NCBI GenBank assembly: GCA_903851195.1
Contig: CAINNJ010000053.1
Span: 1 to 64,000 of the forward strand
Origin: an uncultured Acidobacteriia bacterium
Lineage (GTDB): Bacteria; Acidobacteriota; Terriglobia; Bryobacterales; Bryobacteraceae
Direction of reading: 5' to 3'
Length of the DNA: 64,000 nt
Position 1 is the first letter of the stretch, and the number at the start of each line of letters is the position of its first letter. Below the pieces are notes generated by a model. The model was not told the origin of the DNA, did no database searches, and saw nothing but the letters and a program-made list of their open reading frames with translations. The translations under genes and the position numbers were made by a program. Below, one piece after another: positions 17,590 to 25,973 of this stretch.

Positions 17590-20319
17590 TCACTTCTTGC
17601 TGAAGTCCCCCGCCTTGATAATGCTGATCTGCGAGACGTCCAGATGGCGGCGCATCGCGGCGGAGATATCTTCCGTCTTCAGCGCTTTTACCTTCGCTTC
17701 GAGCTGTTCGTCCCACGCGAGCGTCCGGCCGTCGTAATCGCGGCCTGCCAGCAGCCCCGCAAGCGAACGATCTTCGGCCCGCTGCACCACGCGGGACTGC
17801 AGCCAGCCATCCCGGGCCGCGTCGAGTTCCTTCTGCGTGAAGCCTTCTTTCAAAGCGCGCTCCATCTCCTCTTTGAACGCCGCTTCCACTTTCGCGATGT
17901 TCTGCGGAGCCGCAATCGCAAACACCTGAAACTGCCCGTCTTTCTCGATCGCCTTGGCGGAAAGTCCGGAACTCACGCCATAACTGAGTCCGTCTTTCAC
18001 GCGAATGCGGGTCGCCAGGCGGGAATTCATAAAGCCGCCCCCGAGCATATAGTTGCCGAGCACAAGGCCGGCGTAATCGGGATCCTGATCGCTCACGTTC
18101 AGACGCAAGCCCGCGAAAAAGACTGCGTTCGCTTTGTCGGGGGTTTCGATCGACTGATTAACCGGCGCCACCTTCGCGAAGCCGGTCTTCACCCGCTCGA
18201 ACCGCGCCGGGCTCTTCCAGTTGCCGAACAGATCGGCCGCCGCCTTCTTCACCTCCGCGGGATCGAAATCGCCGACCACGGCGAGTTCGGCATTGGATGC
18301 CCCGTAGAAGTTCTTGTAGAAGGCGCGCGCGTCCGCTACCTTGGCGGCCTGCACCTCGGCAATCTGCTCCTCGATGGTGCGCGCGCCGCGTACGTCGCCC
18401 TTCGGAAACGGATACAACGTGCGCTGCAGCATCGTCGGCGCCAGAGCCTGCGGCTCATTGCGCGAGTTTTCAAGGCCCGTCAGACGTTCCTTCCGGATCA
18501 GTTCGAACTCGGCGTCCGGAACCGTGGCCTCCTTCAGAATTTCACCGGCCAGGCGCAGCACGCCCGGCAGATTTTCCCGGGTGGTTTCGATGGAAACGCT
18601 GGCCCCGGTCGCCCCGCCCTGCACGCTGAGCTGCGATTTCAGACGGTCGATCTCGTCCTGAATCTGCTGGCGGTTCTTGTTCTTCGTGGCCCGGATCAGG
18701 GTGGAGCCGGCGAGACCCGCCACCGTCTGCTTATCCTTCAGCCCGTCGAGATCGCCGAAGTGCAGGCTGATGACGGCATTGACGTTCGCGCCGCGCGTCT
18801 TCTTGGGCAGCAGCGAGACCTTCATGCCGGAAGGCAGCGCATACCGCTCCGTGCGCGCTTCGATGTTCTTCGTGGAGGGGTCGAAAACCTCGCCCTGTGC
18901 CATGGCGGCTTCGCCTTTGTAATCCTTCAGAGCCGCGGCCAGATCGCTCTTCGCGGGAATCTCCGCGCGGTCGGGTTTGGCGTCCGGAATGAACTCACCG
19001 ATCGTGCGGTTCGAATCTTTCAGGTAAGCGGCGGCAACGCGCTGCACATCCTCCGGCTTGACGTTCTTCAGGCGGTCCCGTTCCAGGAACAGCAAACGCC
19101 AGTCGCCCTGTGCCAAAAACTCACTGAGCGTCAGGCCGAGACCTTCGGAATTTCGCAGCATCTGTTCGATCTGCTGCATCTGCCGGGTTTTCGCCCGCTC
19201 CACCTCGTCTTTACTGGGTGGCTCTTTCGCCACGCCGGCAATCGTGTCGAGCAGGATCTTGCGGGCATCGTCGAGCGAGTCGCCCTTCCCCAGAATGGCG
19301 CCGAACATAATGATGCCCGGTTCGTTATTCTCGATGGTCTGACCGAACACCTGGCTGGCCTTCTTGTTGTCCACCAGGGCTTTGTAAAGACGGCCGGAAG
19401 ACTCTTCGCCGAGTACGCTTGCCAGAATATCCAGCGCCTCGATATCGGGATGCGCGCCGTCCGGCATGTGGTAGGCCGCGATCAGCATCTGGATGTCGCC
19501 GACACGGCGAACCACCGTAGTCCGTTCGCCGTCCTGCACGGGTTCCACCGTGTACGTCGGCGAAAGCACGCGCGTCGGCCGGGGAATCGCGCCGAAATAA
19601 CTGTTCACCATCTCGACAATCTTCGGCTCGTCGATCTTGCCGGCGATGGTCAGAACCGCGTTGTCCGGCTGGTAATACTTGTGATAGAAAACCTGCAGGC
19701 GGTCGATCGGCACGCGTTCCACGTCGGATTTGTTGCCGATCACCGGACGCCCGTAGCTGTGCACCGAATACGCCGCCGCCATGGTGTGCTGGAACGTGAC
19801 GTTGAACGGGTTGTTCTCGCCCATTTCAAACTCGTTACGGACGACCGAAAACTCTTTGTCAAGATCCTCTTTTTTGATGAAAGAGTTCATCATGCGGTCC
19901 GATTCCAGATCGAGCGCCCATTTCAGGTTCTCGTCCGTCGCCTGAAAAGTCTCGAAGTAGTTGGTCCGGTCCCACGTGGTGCTGCCGTTCGGTTTCGCGC
20001 CGTGCTCGGTCAGTTCCTGGGGAATGTTGGTGTGCTTCGGGCTGCCCTTGAACACCATGTGCTCGAGCAGGTGGGCCATGCCGCCCTCGCCCGCCGCTTC
20101 ATGGCGGGAACCCACCAGATACGTCATATTGACCGTCATCGTGGGCTTCGAAGCGTCCGGAAAGACGAGGAATCGCAGGCCGTTATCCAGCCGGTATTCC
20201 GTAATGCCTTCCACCGACGTAACTTTGGCGACGCCCTTGGGAAGGGTCTGAGCCGGGCCGTAGGCGGCAGTGCAAAGAAGTGCGGCAAGGGCAGCCGCGG
20301 CCAGAGGGAAATTCTTCAT
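17590..20319 (-). CDS. M16 zinc metallopeptidase, two-lobed and exported
   Basis: This 909-residue secreted or periplasmic protease of the pitrilysin/PqqL type begins with a signal peptide (MKNFPLAAAALAALL, residues 1-23). The first M16 lobe has the inverted zinc site H83-L-L-E86-H87 with the distal glutamate in the RNEFEMGE region at about 160. The second lobe (about 480-900) lacks the site and closes the chamber, as usual in the family. AAGG lies about 9 nt upstream of ATG 20319. The frame continues upstream, but that part does not resemble the family. No other peptidase gene is adjacent. Likely role: degradation of peptides in the cell envelope. Confidence 0.92.
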   Translation of the reverse strand: MKNFPLAAAALAALLCTAAYGPAQTLPKGVAKVTSVEGITEYRLDNGLRFLVFPDASKPTMTVNMTYLVGSRHEAAGEGGMAHLLEHMVFKGSPKHTNIPQELTEHGAKPNGSTTWDRTNYFETFQATDENLKWALDLESDRMMNSFIKKEDLDKEFSVVRNEFEMGENNPFNVTFQHTMAAAYSVHSYGRPVIGNKSDVERVPIDRLQVFYHKYYQPDNAVLTIAGKIDEPKIVEMVNSYFGAIPRPTRVLSPTYTVEPVQDGERTTVVRRVGDIQMLIAAYHMPDGAHPDIEALDILASVLGEESSGRLYKALVDNKKASQVFGQTIENNEPGIIMFGAILGKGDSLDDARKILLDTIAGVAKEPPSKDEVERAKTRQMQQIEQMLRNSEGLGLTLSEFLAQGDWRLLFLERDRLKNVKPEDVQRVAAAYLKDSNRTIGEFIPDAKPDRAEIPAKSDLAAALKDYKGEAAMAQGEVFDPSTKNIEARTERYALPSGMKVSLLPKKTRGANVNAVISLHFGDLDGLKDKQTVAGLAGSTLIRATKNKNRQQIQDEIDRLKSQLSVQGGATGASVSIETTRENLPGVLRLAGEILKEATVPDAEFELIRKERLTGLENSRNEPQALAPTMLQRTLYPFPKGDVRGARTIEEQIAEVQAAKVADARAFYKNFYGASNAELAVVGDFDPAEVKKAAADLFGNWKSPARFERVKTGFAKVAPVNQSIETPDKANAVFFAGLRLNVSDQDPDYAGLVLGNYMLGGGFMNSRLATRIRVKDGLSYGVSSGLSAKAIEKDGQFQVFAIAAPQNIAKVEAAFKEEMERALKEGFTQKELDAARDGWLQSRVVQRAEDRSLAGLLAGRDYDGRTLAWDEQLEAKVKALKTEDISAAMRRHLDVSQISIIKAGDFSKK

Positions 20320-20722
20320 TTTTTGAGCCTTCGCAAGCAGTATAGCGGGAATCCGGCGGCTGCTCACGCGGAGGCAAAAAGCGTGGCGGCTGCATCGGTC
20401 CGCATGGCCGCGTCCCGCCGCCAGTTGGCGGAGCAAGTTTGTCAACGCCAGGAGTGTCAAGCCAAAAGCGTTGTCAAAGGCCGGGTTCGACGGAAAGTCC
20501 CCAATTGTGCTAAAATCGCCTTTCTGGCAGGCAGCAATCACACAAACCGGGCCACACACCGTGAACTTACGGTCTCCGGCCTCTGGTTGGCTGTCCAGAC
20601 TCGGCTCCACTCCTGCTAAAACTCTGCTGCATGTTGACCCTGCGATCGAGGATAATACCGCACCCGAAAGCAGTGCTTCGTTTCTTTCCTCCCCACGTGA
20701 CCCCGGCGGACGGGAAGCCGGC
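20320..20722. other. Intergenic region without a recognised gene
   Basis: About 400 bp separate the divergent M16 and flippase genes. The reading frame of the flippase is open through part of this stretch, but the residues do not look like a membrane-protein N-terminus. A TAAAAT at 20511-20516 could be a -10 box for the flippase, without a convincing -35. I see no RNA gene or repeat. Confidence 0.5.
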
Positions 20723-22249
20723 ATGAGTTCCCGTTCCGCGCGCTTCGCCGTGCTGCTTTTCTGGAACGCTCTGTCTTTCACGGTTTCGGTAATCGGCGGC
20801 GTGGTGCTCAGCCGACAGGTGGTCCAGGGTCTGGGTATTCAGGCGTTCGGCGTCTGGGCGCTGGTTTTCAGCATGCTGGATTACCTGAATATCGCGGACC
20901 TGGGTATCCGCTCCGCCACCGTCAAGTATGTGGCCGAGTACAGCGCGCTGAACAACCTGCCGCGCCTGTACAAAACCCTGAACGCCAGCATCCTGTATTT
21001 CAGCTGTATCGCATTAGTGGTAACACTCGCGGTGTTTCTGGGCGCCAAACCCTCCGCGCGCCTTTTCAACATCCCTCATGAACTCGAATCCGATTATGTC
21101 GTCCTGCTGCGGATGACGGGATTCACGATGACGTTGCAGTTGCTGTTTAACGTGGCGAAAGCGGCACTCGAAGGCCTGCAGAATTTTCCCGCCATCAGCC
21201 GCATCAACATCAGCGTGAGCGTAATCCGCACCTCGCTGTGCCTTTTGTCCCTCCATTACAAGATGGGCCTCCTGGGCCTGGGCTGGGCAACCGTGGTGGC
21301 ATTCTGGTGCGGCTTCGTCATGTTGGGCTGGGTATTTCGCAAGAGCTTTCCGGGTTTCCGCATCCTTTCCGGGGAGTTCGACCGGGCCATCTTCCGGCAG
21401 TTGCTCCACTATGGCCTGCCGACGCTGTTGGGAACTGTTTCGTTGCAGTTCCTGCAGAACGGACCAATCGTGCTGCTCGCCATGATGAAAGACACAGCGA
21501 GCGTCGGCTATTTCAGCCTGGTCTTGCGTCTGCTCACCAATCTCTACGAAGTGCTCTCTCAAGTGGGAAGCATGACCTCCAGCCTGAGTGCCCGGTTGGC
21601 GGCGGAAGATGATCGCGGGGCGCTCCGGCGCACCGTCCTTTATCTGAATCGCTACTCGTTCGCGATGTTCATCTTCGTTTATCTGTTCCTGCTTCTGTTC
21701 GGCAGATCGTTGTTCACCGTGTGGGTAGGGCCGGTCGTAGCCGAACACTGTCTGCCCCTGATTCCCTGGCTCGGCTTCGGGTTTGCGTTTGGTTCCTCCG
21801 CGCATATCCACTCGATCGGCACGCTCTTCGGGATGGCCAAACACCGGGCGTACAACTACGGCGTGGTGGTTGAGTCGCTCATTATGCTGTGTGGCTGGCT
21901 GGTTTTCCTGCCATCCCGGCCCCTCTGGGTCGCAGCGGCGTGGTGGGCTGTCTCGTTGTTTCTGGGGCGGGGGTTGCGGCCTTCCTGGTCGGTCAGCCGG
22001 GCACTCGGGATCCCGTACTCCGGGATGCTCGCCAGCATCTACGTTCGTCCCCTCCTCGCGTCCGTTCTGACCACGCTGGTTGGGCTGGCGCTGCTGTATT
22101 TCGTCCCCCCCTCAACCCTGTTTGGCGTTCTGGCGACCGCCGCGAGCCTGGGATTATTCCACCTCGCCGCGTGCTATGGAATCGTTCTGGCCGCCGAACA
22201 TCGCCATGCCCTGAAGAATATTCGGTCCGGCATAGCGGCTCCGGCTTAA
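20723..22249 (+). CDS. Polysaccharide flippase (Wzx/MATE-like)
   Basis: This 508-residue integral membrane protein has about 12-14 predicted helices, starting with FAVLLFWNALSFTVSVIGGVVLS and ending with a long hydrophobic C-terminus. Composition and layout match the polysaccharide-transporter branch of the MVF/MATE superfamily, which flips undecaprenyl-linked sugar repeats across the inner membrane. The start at 20723 places the first helix right after a short basic N-terminus (MSSRSARF). The gene is isolated from the glycan locus at 54-64 kb, which has its own flippase, so it may serve another surface polymer. No glycosyltransferase is adjacent. Confidence 0.85.
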   Translation: MSSRSARFAVLLFWNALSFTVSVIGGVVLSRQVVQGLGIQAFGVWALVFSMLDYLNIADLGIRSATVKYVAEYSALNNLPRLYKTLNASILYFSCIALVVTLAVFLGAKPSARLFNIPHELESDYVVLLRMTGFTMTLQLLFNVAKAALEGLQNFPAISRINISVSVIRTSLCLLSLHYKMGLLGLGWATVVAFWCGFVMLGWVFRKSFPGFRILSGEFDRAIFRQLLHYGLPTLLGTVSLQFLQNGPIVLLAMMKDTASVGYFSLVLRLLTNLYEVLSQVGSMTSSLSARLAAEDDRGALRRTVLYLNRYSFAMFIFVYLFLLLFGRSLFTVWVGPVVAEHCLPLIPWLGFGFAFGSSAHIHSIGTLFGMAKHRAYNYGVVVESLIMLCGWLVFLPSRPLWVAAAWWAVSLFLGRGLRPSWSVSRALGIPYSGMLASIYVRPLLASVLTTLVGLALLYFVPPSTLFGVLATAASLGLFHLAACYGIVLAAEHRHALKNIRSGIAAPA

Positions 22250-22294
22250 ACGACTTGCCAGCTAAGCCCGTAGCCACGGATTAATTAAACGACT

Positions 22295-23080
22295 TCAGGT
22301 GTGAACCGGGCTGCTCTTCTTCATTCCCGATGGGCCGATTCCCGATGGGTTGACTCCCGATGGGTTGACTCCAGAGGAAGATGCGCGGCGCCGCACGCCG
22401 GAATGTTTGTCCAGAAAAAAGGATCGGGGCGTCTGCCAGATCGGCACTTTCGAATCCGGCTCCGGCGCCGGAGCGGCCATGTCCGGCGTCAGATTCTTCA
22501 GGCCGAATAAAGCCAGTTCCAGCCGGTCTTTCACGTCCAGCTTCTGGAACAGCCGGGAAAGGTAAACCTTCACGCTGCCCTCGGAAAGGTTCATCGCGGT
22601 TGCGATTTCCTTATTCTTGAGCCCCTGCGCCAGCAGGGCCACCAACTGACCCTCGCGTCGTGTCAGCGAAAAGCGCCGCGTGGCCAGCAGGGAATCCGTC
22701 AGAGCCTTCTCGAACCATAACGCGCCCTGGTGTACTTCCGTCAGACACTGGACCAGAGTTTCCGGCGGAAGCGTCTTCCGGAGCACGCCCTGGATCCCCA
22801 GTGTCATCGCCTGCAGGGCCATCTCGCCCGGCATCGAGCGCGCCCAGAGTACGATCCTGGTTCCCGAAACGCGGCAGTGCAGCCGGTGCAGAAGACCGAA
22901 GGAAACCTCGGCGGTCAAATCCATCAGCAGAAGGTCGGGCTTGTGAAGAGCCAGTTCCGCATCAAGGTCGTCCAGCCGCTCGCAACATCCAACCAGTTCC
23001 AGGCTGCCGGTCTGCCGAAGCACGCGCACCAGTCCTTCCGCAAGAATCGGTTCGTCGCTGCAAAGGAGCACCCGGGCCAT
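22295..23080 (-). CDS. NarL/FixJ-type response regulator with repeat-bearing tail
   Basis: This 261-residue regulator has a receiver domain (residues 1-115) with acidic pair D9/E10 and phosphoacceptor D54, and a LuxR-type HTH at about 139-190 (RREGQLVALLAQGLKNKEIA, then SEGSVKVYLSRLFQKLDV). After the HTH a roughly 60-residue tail of low complexity ends in SGVNPSGVNPSGIGPSG, encoded by a 15-bp tandem repeat. No histidine kinase lies next to it, so the input signal is unknown. It converges on the flippase gene and is followed upstream, on the same strand, by the CXXCH protein gene 55 bp away. The receiver is divergent but retains key residues. Confidence 0.88.
   Translation of the reverse strand: MARVLLCSDEPILAEGLVRVLRQTGSLELVGCCERLDDLDAELALHKPDLLLMDLTAEVSFGLLHRLHCRVSGTRIVLWARSMPGEMALQAMTLGIQGVLRKTLPPETLVQCLTEVHQGALWFEKALTDSLLATRRFSLTRREGQLVALLAQGLKNKEIATAMNLSEGSVKVYLSRLFQKLDVKDRLELALFGLKNLTPDMAAPAPEPDSKVPIWQTPRSFFLDKHSGVRRRASSSGVNPSGVNPSGIGPSGMKKSSPVHT
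22322..22372. repeat. 15-bp tandem repeat inside the response-regulator gene
   Basis: Three units of a 15-bp sequence (GATTCCCGATGGGTT and near copies), followed by a partial fourth, encode the in-frame pentapeptide repeat near the C-terminus. Unit length is a multiple of three, so slippage would change tail length without a frameshift. Confidence 0.85.
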
Positions 23081-23134
23081 AAAAAAATCTTACTACGGTC
23101 GTGTTTTTTGTCACATTCGGCCGGGTTTTTGCGC

Positions 23135-24442
23135 TTATCTCCAGATGGGGGGCAATCCCTTCTTTGTCTGCAGGATGATCTCCCGAACCGCGCTCCGGTC
23201 CTCCTCGCTCAGGCTCCCGAATTTGCCGCTCTTGTCCTCTCCGCTCAGAACTTCCCAAAGGCGCAGCCAGGCCCTCTGGCGGACCGCCTCCGGCATCTGA
23301 TCCCAGGCCTCCGAATAAATCATGTAGCTGCAGGGATAACGAAACAGGCGGGTTCGCAGATCGAGGGCATACAGCGAGCGGCCACTGGAATCCCGCGGAC
23401 CGCGTTTCCGGAACTCTTCCGCGAAGCCCGATGTCCCCTCCACGGGAGCCGTGAGTTTTGCCTCGCCGGTGAAAAGCATATATTCGACCAGTTCCTCCAC
23501 GGCGGCATTGATGCGATGCGCGGTGGACTCCCGAATCTGCCCGGCAGGTTCCCCCAGCGAACGATTGATAGCGTCGTTTTCGTAGAGCGCCATCCGGGCT
23601 TCCCACCCGACCCGTGTCATCAGGTTTGCCATCTGCGTCTCATGCTCCAGCGTCATCAGCGCCACCACGTCGCTGTGCGGCGTCAGGTAAGCGCCCGTGT
23701 CGAAAAAGCGGCCGAGATCGGTCACGCTCCGTCCGGAAAGCGGCAGGGTGTCGTCACCGGTCGCGTCCTGCACTACGGCGTTGCCCATATGCGCCTGATC
23801 GCCGGTCGTGCCGGACACGTACCAGCCGCCCCAGCGTTCCTTCAGCGCGCTGCGGTGGTCGGTAATGTACCCGCCCAGCGACATCAGCGGCATGCCGTTC
23901 CGGTCCGGCGTGACGGAGCGGACCATCAGACCGGGAACCCCAAAGGTCGCGCCGGACTGGTGACACTGCAGGCAGACATCGCGGCGCTCGAAACGAGGAT
24001 GGGAAGTGCGCTCCTGGTCGAGCGTATAGAAAATCGCTCCCTGACGCGGATCGAGCGCGGCGAACTCCAGCACCTCCCCCGTCCGCACGTAACCCACGGT
24101 GACGGCGTCGTTGAAATACAGCGCGCGCGGCATCCGGGGACCGATCCGCGACGCCTGGAAACTGGTTTTCGAAAACACCAGAACCTGCGAACTGGCCGAC
24201 ACGCTCAGTTCCTTGAGCACCGAGCGAAGATAGCCGAATTCGTCGTCATAACGGAGTTTCACCTCGCCGGCGTCGATGCGCTTCTGCAGGCGGGAGACTG
24301 CGTCGTTCAGCGCGCCTTTCGTGTATTGGATCGCGTCGTGGTCTACCGGGACCATGTACGAACTGCTCAGACCGGCCACCGCCGCGGCGGCGGGGAGCAG
24401 CACCGAAAGAGCTTTCAGCAACGTTCGTTTACGCGGCGGCAT
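23135..24442 (-). CDS. Exported CXXCH (c-type heme) protein of unknown function
   Basis: This 435-residue protein has an N-terminal hydrophobic anchor or signal (about residues 8-27) and a single c-type heme-binding motif C157-L-Q-C160-H161 in DVCLQCHQSG. Conserved-looking blocks follow (SLGGYITDHRSALKERWGGW, ALMTLEHETQMANLMTR). I recognise it as a type frequent in acidobacterial and planctomycete genomes but know no assigned function; electron transfer or heme-based sensing is inference. ATG 24442 is chosen because GAGGAG lies 7 nt upstream; an in-frame ATG 27 nt earlier lacks one. It overlaps the preceding rrf2 gene by 14 nt, which implies co-expression. Confidence 0.8.
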   Translation of the reverse strand: MPPRKRTLLKALSVLLPAAAAVAGLSSSYMVPVDHDAIQYTKGALNDAVSRLQKRIDAGEVKLRYDDEFGYLRSVLKELSVSASSQVLVFSKTSFQASRIGPRMPRALYFNDAVTVGYVRTGEVLEFAALDPRQGAIFYTLDQERTSHPRFERRDVCLQCHQSGATFGVPGLMVRSVTPDRNGMPLMSLGGYITDHRSALKERWGGWYVSGTTGDQAHMGNAVVQDATGDDTLPLSGRSVTDLGRFFDTGAYLTPHSDVVALMTLEHETQMANLMTRVGWEARMALYENDAINRSLGEPAGQIRESTAHRINAAVEELVEYMLFTGEAKLTAPVEGTSGFAEEFRKRGPRDSSGRSLYALDLRTRLFRYPCSYMIYSEAWDQMPEAVRQRAWLRLWEVLSGEDKSGKFGSLSEEDRSAVREIILQTKKGLPPIWR

Positions 24443-24839
24443 CGCAGGGCTCCTCGCAAACGGATGCAATGGTAGTGGACGCGAAGGCGTCTTCCACGCT
24501 TTTTACGGCGTCGTCGAGCTTGCGGTGCAACGGGCAGAGATTCACGGCATGCGCCTGCAAGCCAAGAGGACACGACTTGATCCGCTTCAGCGGATCCACC
24601 GCCGTGACCACCTCGAGCACCGTGAGCGAGGCCGCCGGGCGGGTGGTCTGGAATCCTCCGCGCCGCCCGCGGCGTGCGGAGACGATTCCGGCTTTGGAGA
24701 GCGAATTCAGAACCTTGGACAGGTAATCGAGCGGGACCTGGGACTCTTTCGCGAGATCCTGAGCCGTGCGGGCGTCTTCATTACCGGAAGACAGCGCGAC
24801 CACGGCGCGAAGCGCATATTCGGCGGTCTGGGACAGCAT
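24429..24839 (-). CDS. Rrf2-family transcription regulator
   Basis: This 136-residue winged-helix regulator has the Rrf2 N-terminus (SQTAEYALRAVVALS) and recognition region (VPLDYLSKVLNSLSKAGIV, then RGRRGGF). Cysteines C90 and C102 sit in the loop that binds an iron-sulfur cluster in NsrR/IscR relatives, with two more at 128 and 132, so redox, NO or Fe-S sensing is plausible. It is the first gene of a two-gene operon with the CXXCH protein. A perfect 7-4-7 inverted repeat lies just upstream of its -10 box and is a good candidate for its own operator. The exact cluster type cannot be stated. Confidence 0.92.
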   Translation of the reverse strand: MLSQTAEYALRAVVALSSGNEDARTAQDLAKESQVPLDYLSKVLNSLSKAGIVSARRGRRGGFQTTRPAASLTVLEVVTAVDPLKRIKSCPLGLQAHAVNLCPLHRKLDDAVKSVEDAFASTTIASVCEEPCDAAA

Positions 24840-24847
24840 TCGTATCT

Positions 24848-24877
24848 ATTATGCGATATCCGGATAGACTTATCCGG
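24848..24877 (-). promoter_or_regulatory. Rrf2 promoter and candidate operator
   Basis: On the minus strand, CATAAT (24853-24848) is a good -10 box only 8 nt before the rrf2 ATG, so the transcript may have almost no leader. Immediately upstream is a perfect inverted repeat CCGGATA-AGTC-TATCCGG (24860-24877), placed where it would block RNA polymerase. The repeat abuts the stop codon of the preceding gene. It lacks a T-run, so it is more likely an operator than a terminator. Confidence 0.65.
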
Positions 24878-25666
24878 TTAAGACGTGCATGGCTCCGATT
24901 TGCCCGTTATTCGTCGATCCCGCCGAAACTGTTCCAGTTCGCGGCGCAGGGGCTCCCAATACTGCCGGTCCCGTTCCCGCTCTTCCTGTTCCTCTTGGAT
25001 GAGCGCCGCTGCCACATCGGACACGTGACCTGTCACTGCCAGCGCGACCACCTTGCGCGACGGTGCGATCGCCGCCGCCCGGAACGGAAATCCTGCGGCA
25101 ACCCGCATCAGCAATTCCGGAGTCCGGAGTTCCCGCAGCCAGAAATCGACCAGCGGGGATTCCATTGCCGAATCCTTCCCGGCAGCATCCGCACCGAAGA
25201 AACTCTGCTGCAGCAGGCGTTCAAGCATAGGCCAGTCAATGGACCGCTGCGTCTTTTTCGCGATCTCCAGATCTTCCAGCGAAAGCAGATCCAGAGTTTC
25301 CCCATCGACTTCGATCGTGGTCCGGCGCGCCCAGAGGCGGCCGAAATCGTCGACGCCGCGCGGTGACGACATCAGGTCGATCCGGAGGCCCGCGACGTCC
25401 TCCCGCCGGCAGCGGAAATGAACGGCGTGGCCCCGAAGCAAATGCGCGGCCTGCAGCGGTGGAACCGCAATGGGAAGAGCCGCCAGATCGTCGAGCGCGG
25501 ACGCGACCAGCCCAAGGTTGACCGGGTCGGCGGGAATGAGCAAATCAAGATCCCGGCTGAACTCCGCCGCGCCGTAGAATACGCACGCCTGGCCGCCCAT
25601 GAGAAGCGTTTTCGCGCCACTCTTCCTCATCGAAGAAAGGGCTTGAACAATCGGGCTCCGGTTCAA
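24878..25666 (-). CDS. Nucleotidyltransferase-fold protein
   Basis: This protein of up to 262 residues has a minimal nucleotidyltransferase signature: LLMGGQACVFYGAAEFSRDLDLLI, the G-G ... S-x-D-x-D pattern of the pol-beta superfamily (AbiEii-like and related enzymes). The rest contains helical segments and a charged C-terminus (QEEQEERERDRQYWE). The start at 25666 overlaps the upstream gene by 122 nt; an internal ATG at 25630 would still overlap by 86 nt and begins nearer the conserved core. The pair with the upstream gene recalls toxin-antitoxin-like or RNA-modifying modules, but the substrate is unknown. Confidence 0.75.
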   Translation of the reverse strand: MNRSPIVQALSSMRKSGAKTLLMGGQACVFYGAAEFSRDLDLLIPADPVNLGLVASALDDLAALPIAVPPLQAAHLLRGHAVHFRCRREDVAGLRIDLMSSPRGVDDFGRLWARRTTIEVDGETLDLLSLEDLEIAKKTQRSIDWPMLERLLQQSFFGADAAGKDSAMESPLVDFWLRELRTPELLMRVAAGFPFRAAAIAPSRKVVALAVTGHVSDVAAALIQEEQEERERDRQYWEPLRRELEQFRRDRRITGKSEPCTS

Positions 25667-25784
25667 GCGAGCCCCCCAGCGCGAGGTAGGTCTCCCAGAG
25701 TTTCATGGATTCCGCGAACCGTTCGGCCGGCGTCAGCCGGAACCATTCCGCCCATTCTTCCCCCACCAGATCTTCCGCTCTCAT
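25545..25784 (-). CDS. Small conserved hypothetical protein, overlaps the nucleotidyltransferase gene
   Basis: This 79-residue acidic protein starts at ATG 25784 and begins with a WAEWFRLTPAERFAESMKLWE helix-rich block, then LALGGSLEPEPDCSSPF, and ends HGRPGVRILRRGGVQPGS. I recognise this pattern as recurring in acidobacterial genomes next to nucleotidyltransferase-fold genes, without an assigned function. The HGRPGVRILRR segment is read from the same DNA that encodes the GGQACVFYG core of the next gene in another frame. No strong ribosome site is seen. A role as partner (for example antitoxin or adaptor) is inference. Confidence 0.65.
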   Translation of the reverse strand: MRAEDLVGEEWAEWFRLTPAERFAESMKLWETYLALGGSLEPEPDCSSPFFDEEEWRENASHGRPGVRILRRGGVQPGS

Positions 25785-25973
25785 CCCTGTTCCGCTTCCC
25801 GAAATCAACACACTTGTAAGAGATCCAATGTCTGACGCGGCGGACGCAGCTTCCGGTACGTCCTGGCTGTCCAAAACGGGCCAGTCCGGACGGTGCGGCG
25901 TTTGACCCGGCCAAAATGCCTATGGTAGCTTAAGAATTACCCGGTAGTTCGCAGTCCTGCAATTCCTCTTGAA

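Noticed and set aside
17548-20619. Very long plus-strand open frame (about 1,020 codons) opposite the M16 protease gene
   Set aside because: It is antisense to a gene with clear catalytic motifs and has an Arg/His-rich composition typical of GC-rich antisense frames.
22322-22372. Short repeats considered as a CRISPR array
   Set aside because: Units are contiguous 15-mers without spacers and lie in frame inside a regulator gene.
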